In this document: piece by piece, positions 45,062 through 50,713 of the stretch
How the letters are laid out: every line of letters begins with the position of its first letter
How positions within the stretch are numbered: the first letter of the stretch is position 1
Origin: an uncultured Lachnospiraceae bacterium
GTDB taxonomy: Bacteria > Bacillota > Clostridia > Lachnospirales > Lachnospiraceae
Assembly (NCBI GenBank): GCA_902762955.1
Contig: CACWQH010000015.1
Span: 1 to 50,713 of the forward strand
Direction of reading: 5' to 3'
Length of the DNA: 50,713 bases
The notes under the pieces: model-generated
Seen by the model: only the letters and a program-made list of their open reading frames with translations
What the model was told of the DNA's origin: nothing
Databases searched by the model: none
Position numbers and translations under genes: made by a program

Positions 45062-45124
45062 ATCTATGTCCTTTCTAAGCCTGAATTTGTTTATAATACT
45101 ACTTTATTGTATATATCTGAACTA

Positions 45125-46141
45125 TTACTTTTTATACCTGAATCTGAATATCTGATCCAACATACGTAAGGTTTTAAAATTACCTTTTGCAGTTATCTCT
45201 CCGGACATAAATCCTTTCTGAAAAGTCATCTTTCCGTCTATTATACTTCGCATCATAGAGCTATCAGCCTTGAGCTTTACATCTGCCTCCTGGTCCTCTC
45301 CATATTCACAGCAAAGCTCTTCACCGGCCTTGACATCTATGATAAGATTCTTGCTTATATCCGGAATTATTATTACATATTTTGCAGAAAAATCCTTTTC
45401 AGGATAATAGTTCTTAAAGAAACCGCCTACTATATCATCCTCATAAACCGGTTCCTCTTTAACCTCATCATCCCCAAGCATATGCTTAAACATAGCAGCC
45501 AGCTCTTCTATGTCTTCCTTTTGCTTTTTAACATAACCATCATTAGCTGCAAACTTAGATAACTGCTCCGTCTCCTGCGGAGTCAATTTGATATTATGCT
45601 TTTTAATAATATTGTTTTTAACTGCTGCATTACTTGTAGGCAGCTTGACCTGCTTTTGATTAATGCTTCTATATAAATCCTCCGCTTTCTTTTCTATCAT
45701 CGATAAAAATGCAGAATTACGTTCAAAAACTTCATAGCTTTCAACATAACTTGCTATACCGTTAATGGAAATACCGCCCAGAATATCCCATGCTTTTTTT
45801 AAAGAAAGCTCTGCATCAAGCTCACCATATGCCGTAGCAACAACCACCGGCATCATATATAAACCGGAGATCTTTTCTTTATCCCCATATAACCAGCACA
45901 TATCTAAAAACTGCTGCATATATCCACCAATGCCAAACCACTCTACACTTGATGCAAGAATTACTCCATCGCATTCCTTTAATGTATTTGGCAGAGCTGC
46001 TATGCCGGATTTGTCCTCATACATTTTGTACTTCTTTACTTCTACTCTTAACTCCTCAAAAACCTGCACAATTCTGTCTATTACAAACAAAGTCGGGTCT
46101 TCCAGTAAGCCCCTGCCTCCATAGTATATATTGATCTTCAA
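45125..46141 (-). CDS. Flavodoxin-like NAD(P)H:FMN reductase fused to an SCP2-like domain
   Basis: 338 residues. The N-terminal ~170 residues follow the flavodoxin/FMN-reductase layout (INIYYGGRG, CDGVILASSVEWFGIGGYMQQFLD, VVVATAYGELDA). A charged linker follows, and the last ~100 residues look like an SCP2 (sterol carrier) domain: VKLKADSSMMRSIIDGKMTF and GEITAKGNFKTLRMLDQIF. The SCP2 fold binds lipids or other hydrophobic ligands; the substrate is unknown. The start is a TTG at 46141 behind GAGGTG. Its upstream neighbour ends in a terminator, so it is likely transcribed alone. Confidence 0.75.
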   Translation of the reverse strand: MKINIYYGGRGLLEDPTLFVIDRIVQVFEELRVEVKKYKMYEDKSGIAALPNTLKECDGVILASSVEWFGIGGYMQQFLDMCWLYGDKEKISGLYMMPVVVATAYGELDAELSLKKAWDILGGISINGIASYVESYEVFERNSAFLSMIEKKAEDLYRSINQKQVKLPTSNAAVKNNIIKKHNIKLTPQETEQLSKFAANDGYVKKQKEDIEELAAMFKHMLGDDEVKEEPVYEDDIVGGFFKNYYPEKDFSAKYVIIIPDISKNLIIDVKAGEELCCEYGEDQEADVKLKADSSMMRSIIDGKMTFQKGFMSGEITAKGNFKTLRMLDQIFRFRYKK

Positions 46142-46194
46142 AGCTATTCACCTCATCATATAAACTAACATTTTGACATATATACTTAATATAC

Positions 46195-46231
46195 CAAAAA
46201 ATAGGGATAAATACAATGATTTTATCCCTAT
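46195..46231 (-). terminator. Terminator after the tad-locus FHA gene
   Basis: 11-bp perfect stem (46221-46231 with 46201-46211), 9-nt loop and six T on the minus strand. It closes the pilus gene run. Confidence 0.9.
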
Positions 46232-46253
46232 CATTTTGAAATACTTTTAAATT

Positions 46254-47648
46254 TTATCCTACAAAAAATTCTTCATTTGCAAGTCTTATAATATCTCCTA
46301 TACTTACAAGTTTTTCTTCATATGCTTCAAGTTTTGATGCATTTATGTATGTACCGTTTGTTGAATTTTGATCCTTAATATATACCCCGTCTGACTTTAT
46401 TATTATACTTGCATGAATCCTGCTTATCTGTTCTTTATTTATTCTATAATCCGTTTCATTTTTTCCACGTCCTATAACAGTTTCTTTTTTATCCGGATTT
46501 ATCACTATAGGTTCAAGCATGCCATCATTAAGCGGAATTAGTTTATACTCTTTTTTATTCATGCTTATATTCATTTTGTTGGTTTCACGATTATTATATT
46601 CATAAGTGAAATTGTTAGATATATAATCAACATCTTCATAAGTATTAATATTATCTTTATGATTAATACTTTCACAATAATCCATATCATTATTTATTTT
46701 GTATCTTTCTTCGAATTCCTTCATTGACTTATCTATATCGATTTCATCCCCTTTCTCTTTTTTAAAAATATATACAAATGAATTTATCACAAGACTAATT
46801 ATCGAAATAAGAAACAAAAGAAATATTACCTTTTCTTTATTTATAAATAAAAATGTTAAAAATAATATTCCTGAAACAGCGGCATTTATCCCTATTATTA
46901 CCTCATACCTGCTTTCTTCTTTAACTATCTTTGCATCATCCTCTTCTAAAGAGGTCTCCTTTTTTTTCATACGATTCCCTTTTTCATTGAAATCCTTATT
47001 GACATAACCGACATTATTCTCCACATTTTTGACAAGCGAAAAATTATCAGAACTATCTAAGAGCTTATATTTAAGCCTATCAACGCCTTTCTCACCCATC
47101 GCATCCGAAACATATCTTTCCAATTCGTTAATATCAAAGTCTTCCCCGGTAATCAATTCATATATATGATGAAGCGTCATAACCCCATCTGCACTTTTGT
47201 AATCAAAAATGCGCATTATATATTCTATAAAATATTTCAACTGGTATTGTATTTTTTTATTGTAAAAAGGAGCATATATAATTCTAACCTTTTGGTCTTT
47301 GTAGTCCCACAGCATATAATCCGGTGAGATAACCAGATCATCCGTATTTAGTAAAAACTGTTCAGATATTTTTACGCAAGCACAAACAGATTTTAATATA
47401 TTTTTTAATACGGTTATATCAGGCTTTGATTTAAGAAAAAATTTATCCAACACAAACAAAGAATTGACCTGATATCTTAAAAATAAATCATTATCCAGTT
47501 TGCTGACAGCCGGTTTGATTATTTCCCCTATCTCATTATCTTCAAGCATTCTTATAACATAATTATTCTTCGATACATTAAAATCTTTTTCGTTTATGCA
47601 TACTTCGATGTAATTATTTACACCCTTACTCCCGTAATAAATCTCCAT
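46254..47648 (-). CDS. DUF6382-FHA protein of the tad locus
   Basis: 464 residues. The N-terminal ~200 residues are the best DUF6382-like stretch in the window (MEIYYGSKGVNNYIEVCI, YMLWDYKDQKVRIIYAPFY, IEYIMRIFDY). Two membrane helices lie at about 245-285 (YEVIIGINAAVSGILFLTF, VIFLLFLISIISLVINSF). The C-terminal FHA domain (about 375-464) has VIGRGKNETDYRI, SRIHA and STNGTYINA, the standard FHA motifs. I chose the ATG at 47648, which follows AGGAGA and overlaps the TadE gene by 23 bp; longer frames reach 47747 but would overlap by 122 bp and lack good sites. Confidence 0.82.
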   Translation of the reverse strand: MEIYYGSKGVNNYIEVCINEKDFNVSKNNYVIRMLEDNEIGEIIKPAVSKLDNDLFLRYQVNSLFVLDKFFLKSKPDITVLKNILKSVCACVKISEQFLLNTDDLVISPDYMLWDYKDQKVRIIYAPFYNKKIQYQLKYFIEYIMRIFDYKSADGVMTLHHIYELITGEDFDINELERYVSDAMGEKGVDRLKYKLLDSSDNFSLVKNVENNVGYVNKDFNEKGNRMKKKETSLEEDDAKIVKEESRYEVIIGINAAVSGILFLTFLFINKEKVIFLLFLISIISLVINSFVYIFKKEKGDEIDIDKSMKEFEERYKINNDMDYCESINHKDNINTYEDVDYISNNFTYEYNNRETNKMNISMNKKEYKLIPLNDGMLEPIVINPDKKETVIGRGKNETDYRINKEQISRIHASIIIKSDGVYIKDQNSTNGTYINASKLEAYEEKLVSIGDIIRLANEEFFVG

Positions 47649-48036
47649 ACAATTGCCATCTCCTAAGTCTTTGTGTACATTTATCATATTCTCTTTTGTA
47701 ACACACATTCTCTCCCTGATATCTGTATATGCTTCCTCCGTTAACATTTTGAGTTCTTATGTATGCCGCAAGCTCCCCTGATACGATACCGATGCTCACA
47801 TCCGGAGTATTTCCTGTTCCCACCATCTCAGTTTCAAGATTTGAATTCATTTTATTATTTATTTTTTCTTCATTATCTCCTACTGAAATTTCATATATAC
47901 CCAAGTAGCCATCTCCTTGTACCACTGCATCATTTATAACATCCAAAAACAAAAATATGACTGCAACTATAATAAAAATCAATATAGGCATGATAAAAGT
48001 AACTTCAACTATTGTACTTCCCTTGTTGTTTTTCAT
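47626..48036 (-). CDS. TadE-like pseudopilin
   Basis: 136 residues. N-terminus MKNNKGSTIVEVTFIMPILIF and a hydrophobic helix typical of TadE/TadF minor pilins, with Glu at position 5 of the mature-like segment (GSTIVEVTF). The rest is predicted outside the membrane and ends in a basic stretch (KCTQRLRRWQLYGD). It lies between a longer TadE-like gene and the FHA gene in the tad/flp run. Confidence 0.8.
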   Translation of the reverse strand: MKNNKGSTIVEVTFIMPILIFIIVAVIFLFLDVINDAVVQGDGYLGIYEISVGDNEEKINNKMNSNLETEMVGTGNTPDVSIGIVSGELAAYIRTQNVNGGSIYRYQGENVCYKREYDKCTQRLRRWQLYGDLLRE

Positions 48037-48050
48037 TTTGTCCTCCTCTT

Positions 48051-48782
48051 TTAGTCACAACATCTGCTGCACGCCGGCAGTCCTGATACCTCGCTTAATT
48101 TAACAATGTATACCGTACGTTTAAGTCCGCTGCATGCTTTACTCGAATGATACCTTCCTCCCTCATCAGTTATATAAACTGTATTCTCTGCTTTATCACC
48201 GCAAAATTCACAAGGTGAGAATCCATAATTTTGAGCACATTTTAAACTTGTCTGATGGATGGAAAGCTTTAAATGTGTACAGTTTCTGCTGCTATGATAT
48301 ACCTCCCTGTTATCTGTTACATATACATACTTATCTTCATCCGGACATTCATCTTTTCCGTTATCTTCCCCTTCACCGATATAGGCTCTTTGCTTTATGA
48401 TTATCTGTCTTTTTTTACTGAGCGAAGGCATCATAGGGATGTCAACATTAAGTGTATAATTAACCTTTAATACCACATAATTATCGCTGTCCCTTGTTAT
48501 AGTTCCAAAGTAGTCTATTCCTTTTATTCCGCCATCAATACTTTCGTTAACCAGTTCCTTATTATCTATATATTGAGACATTACCATACCCGGCATCAGA
48601 ATATTAGGTTCATCCAGATACGAATATTCCGCCATATATTCAGCAGTTTCGGAAGCCGCTTCATATATAATCCCCTCTGCAAGCTTACATCTGCACATGC
48701 TGTATATTGCAAGCATCGCAAAAAGAAAAACAGGAATAATCAATGTAGCTTCTACAACCGCACTTCCTAAATTATTTTTCAT
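48051..48782 (-). CDS. TadE-like pseudopilin with duplicated Cys-His motif domain
   Basis: 243 residues. N-terminus MKNNLGSAVVEATLIIPVFLF is the TadE-type helix. After about 120 residues come two copies of a small module: VYVTDNREVYHSSRNCTHL ending in CEFC, and VYITDEGGRYHSSKACSGL ending in CSRC. Pattern: VY(V/I)T, YHSS, C, L, then CxxC. This suggests metal binding or disulphide formation on the cell surface. The ATG overlaps the stop of an upstream open frame (ATGA). Confidence 0.78.
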   Translation of the reverse strand: MKNNLGSAVVEATLIIPVFLFAMLAIYSMCRCKLAEGIIYEAASETAEYMAEYSYLDEPNILMPGMVMSQYIDNKELVNESIDGGIKGIDYFGTITRDSDNYVVLKVNYTLNVDIPMMPSLSKKRQIIIKQRAYIGEGEDNGKDECPDEDKYVYVTDNREVYHSSRNCTHLKLSIHQTSLKCAQNYGFSPCEFCGDKAENTVYITDEGGRYHSSKACSGLKRTVYIVKLSEVSGLPACSRCCD

Positions 48783-48988
48783 AACTTATCGTCTCCAAAA
48801 GTCAAAAATATGCAATCTATATAATACGCATTATCCAAATCACCCAAACATTTTAAATTCATATAACTATCTGTCGATTTGATTTTTGTTTTAATATCCC
48901 CTGCCCCGTGGTCTGCACCCGGAGAGGATTTGATTAATTGATAAAGGCAGGAGACATTAAGACAACCATCAAACCTAATAGCCTCCGC
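48779..48988 (-). other. Open frame without standard start between the DUF5702 and TadE genes
   Basis: A 69-codon open frame fills the gap between the DUF5702 stop and the next gene and ends in TGA overlapping the next ATG, as coupled genes do. It reads FDGCLNVSCLYQLIKSSPG, later DSYMNLKCLGDLDNAYYIDC. No ATG, GTG or TTG occurs in its first ~45 codons, so full translation would need an ATT or CTT start or a frameshift. It may be a gene remnant or chance. Confidence 0.25.
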
Positions 48989-50447
48989 TTATACAAAAAT
49001 TAAAAGCACTGTCATCACATTCTATACTCACATCTACCGTTAATCCTACTGCTGCATTTTCCATTTTGAATTCCGGATAAAACTGCCTTGTGTTAAGCTG
49101 GATTATATCCAACATCCTTGGATATGCACTATCCATATTCATAGCAAGAAGTATAAGCAGATAGTCCTCATAAGAAAGACCTTCCCCTTCATCCTCCTCT
49201 TCTTCCACAAAGCTTTTAGCAAGATTATATATATCGGTTTTCCAATTCGAGCTGTTCTTTTCAAACTCCAGCTTGTGTCCTCTCATAAGCTGCCTAACAT
49301 CAGATAGCGCCTCCGCATATGACCAGCATCCCGCTATCAGGTATTTTAAAACAGGCTCGGGTATAGCAGTTGTTAAGCTAAGTGAAAAAGCAATTGCCTT
49401 AACATTGCTCATTTTAGGTGTGTCAGTTAAAAGGTATGAAAAGTTAACCGGAAATCTAATAGCTGTCATCTTATTTACAGTTTGCTTTAGATTCATATAA
49501 TCAGATGCCTTGCCACAGATAAGATATTCAATTTCAAATTTAAACACAGAATCTTCATTGACCTCCTGATCCAATGCGCAATTAAACACATCTCTTGCAT
49601 ATGCAAGCCCGCAGCCTGCATCAATCAACGCATTGTTCCATGATGAGTTTTGCTTCAAGTCCTTTTTTAATCTGCTATAGCTGTCAAACTTATAATTTAT
49701 ATTAAAGAAACTGGCCAAATTGACTCTTCCTTTGCTCGGACATTCAGATAGATTTATGGTTTCTTCACTGATCTCCAAATCATCAGGTACAACAAATATA
49801 AGAATGCCTTTTTTCCCGATTGTCTTCGTAAAATCTCTGGGATCATCGTCACTGCCGGATTTATAAGCGTGATTTCTATTGGTCTGGGGATTTTCTTGAT
49901 TATTATTATCAGGATTATTATTTTCTTTGCTTAATGAGGAAGATTCCGGCTGTGATTTTATAGACCCATTATCCGTATCAGCATCCATACTGTCGATAAC
50001 ACTTTCATCAACAACAGCATCCTTTCCGCCCGTCTTGGAAAGTATAGCTTCTGCCCCATAATTTATCGCTGCATATGCAGTATAATCATTTATCTGTAGC
50101 TTCAAGGCCTCACAATCATTGTCCAAAAGCAAATCAAAATCCGTTATAGCTATATAGACCGGTCTTTGATTATCATCAAGATTATTTTTTATATTATCAC
50201 TTAAAAACTCTTCAACTGCTGCTTCACCCTTACCATAATCTGTTTTATCAAAGAGAAGAATATGATAATGCTCATATATGTAACTGTTAAACTCAGATTT
50301 AACATCTGATATAGCCGAATTAACAACCTGCACAGCTTTAGCCTTGTCATAATAAAACCTGCATATTTTAAACGCAAAAAGCCCAAGCATAATCATTGCA
50401 CACATTATTAAGCTTATAAAAACAGTAATCTGACCTTTATTATTCAT
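48975..50447 (-). CDS. DUF5702 / TadG-like protein of the tad locus
   Basis: 490 residues. The N-terminus NNKGQITVFISLIMCAMIMLG is a pilin-like membrane helix, followed by AVQVVNSAISDVKSEFNSYI and YEHYHILLFD, the hallmark of DUF5702 proteins found with tad pilus genes in Clostridia. The remainder is a large outer domain with a Ser/Asn/Asp-rich spacer (about 160-205). GGAGGAG precedes the ATG at 50447; an ATG four codons earlier overlaps this site. Confidence 0.82.
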   Translation of the reverse strand: MNNKGQITVFISLIMCAMIMLGLFAFKICRFYYDKAKAVQVVNSAISDVKSEFNSYIYEHYHILLFDKTDYGKGEAAVEEFLSDNIKNNLDDNQRPVYIAITDFDLLLDNDCEALKLQINDYTAYAAINYGAEAILSKTGGKDAVVDESVIDSMDADTDNGSIKSQPESSSLSKENNNPDNNNQENPQTNRNHAYKSGSDDDPRDFTKTIGKKGILIFVVPDDLEISEETINLSECPSKGRVNLASFFNINYKFDSYSRLKKDLKQNSSWNNALIDAGCGLAYARDVFNCALDQEVNEDSVFKFEIEYLICGKASDYMNLKQTVNKMTAIRFPVNFSYLLTDTPKMSNVKAIAFSLSLTTAIPEPVLKYLIAGCWSYAEALSDVRQLMRGHKLEFEKNSSNWKTDIYNLAKSFVEEEEDEGEGLSYEDYLLILLAMNMDSAYPRMLDIIQLNTRQFYPEFKMENAAVGLTVDVSIECDDSAFNFCISGGY

Positions 50448-50606
50448 ACTCTCCTCCATGATTTTTTGTGATACAATTATTTATATAATTAAACGGAGTG
50501 CATAACATATAAAAAAAACAATTAATTTCAAAAAACTTCAACCCTAATAAATAATCTAAAAATATGAAAATACTACTTATTACGATTGGTGACTTTATGA
50601 ATAAAA

Positions 50607-50713
50607 TTAACTATAAATTTTTTTGGCATCTTTATTTATGGATTTCCAGATATTATTGACCAAGCTTTCTATCTGATCTTTAAATATAGCAACCATTGCT
50701 ATCAGAACGACAA
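50607..50713 (-). CDS. Flp1-like type IVb pilin, partial (N-terminus beyond the right edge)
   Basis: The last 35 codons or so of a gene that enters from the right edge. The reading is VVLIAMVAIFKDQIESLV then NNIWKSINKDAKKIYS, stop at 50607. A hydrophobic helix followed by FKDQI and an amphipathic tail is the usual end of Flp1-like small pilins of Clostridia. It fits the downstream DUF5702 and TadE genes. The 147 bp between this stop and the DUF5702 gene are AT-rich with nothing clear. Confidence 0.75.
   Translation of the reverse strand, partial: VVLIAMVAIFKDQIESLVNNIWKSINKDAKKIYS

Overview
The window looks like a chromosomal segment of a low-GC, Gram-positive anaerobe of the Clostridia, most likely Lachnospiraceae. 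This rests on gene content, not on a database match: a SCIFF peptide with its radical SAM maturase, a HemZ-type coproporphyrinogen dehydrogenase, a fused SecDF, a TIGR04086-like membrane protein, several proteins with an N-terminal DUF6382-like region and a C-terminal FHA domain, and strong AGGAGG-type ribosome binding sites. No tRNA, rRNA, CRISPR array or complete insertion sequence was seen.

Layout. (1) 1-9758, minus strand: a tight housekeeping operon in the order recJ, apt, rel, MBL hydrolase, hemZ, hisS, aspS (aspS runs off the left edge), with a good promoter in front of recJ. (2) 10307-11411, plus strand: a lone Rpn/PD-(D/E)XK nuclease gene with its own perfect terminator. It sits between secDF and recJ and apparently interrupts a minus-strand block; a decayed C-terminal membrane-anchor fragment lies beside it. 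(3) 11558-17488, minus: PII-like protein, cation:proton antiporter, TIGR04086 protein, SCIFF peptide (scfA), its maturase (scfB), secDF. (4) 17508-19468: a 261-bp intergenic palindrome, a HAD phosphatase and an AlbA/GHKL-type regulator broken by an internal deletion. (5) 19487-31974, minus: a self-contained six-gene signalling operon with a promoter at its start and a terminator at its end. It encodes two FHA proteins, a PP2C phosphatase, a membrane Ser/Thr kinase with TPR-like repeats, a membrane protein carrying ten Thr-x-x-Leu motifs, and a 1561-residue Ig-repeat surface protein. (6) 32026-41150: mltG, a peptidyl-prolyl isomerase, a DUF624 protein, a zinc-ribbon membrane protein, a small sensor-like membrane protein, lysA, an 849-residue exported protein and a small conserved protein. 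(7) 41152-46141, minus: dnaX, ybaB, recR, pfkA, plus a flavodoxin-SCP2 fusion gene. (8) 46195-50713, minus: the downstream part of a tad/flp pilus locus (Flp1-like pilin, DUF5702 protein, two TadE-like pseudopilins, a third DUF6382-FHA protein).

The strongest candidate for a little-described system is region 5. The membrane protein at 24261-25139 has a single N-terminal membrane segment followed by an acidic tail with ten ET(D/T)(V/I)L or ATTVL motifs. These fit the pThr-x-x-(Leu/Ile/Val) pattern recognised by FHA domains. Next to a kinase, a phosphatase and two FHA proteins, it looks like a multivalent phospho-docking scaffold, possibly linked to the Ig-repeat surface protein. The FHA protein in the tad locus could be a further reader of the same kinase.

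A second theme is a set of four long imperfect intergenic palindromes (17508-17768, 33812-34099, 36789-36877, 41041-41150). Their arms differ in sequence but share a layout, and two of them carry a GAGCG-GCGAG loop. One would pair with the ribosome binding site of the next gene.
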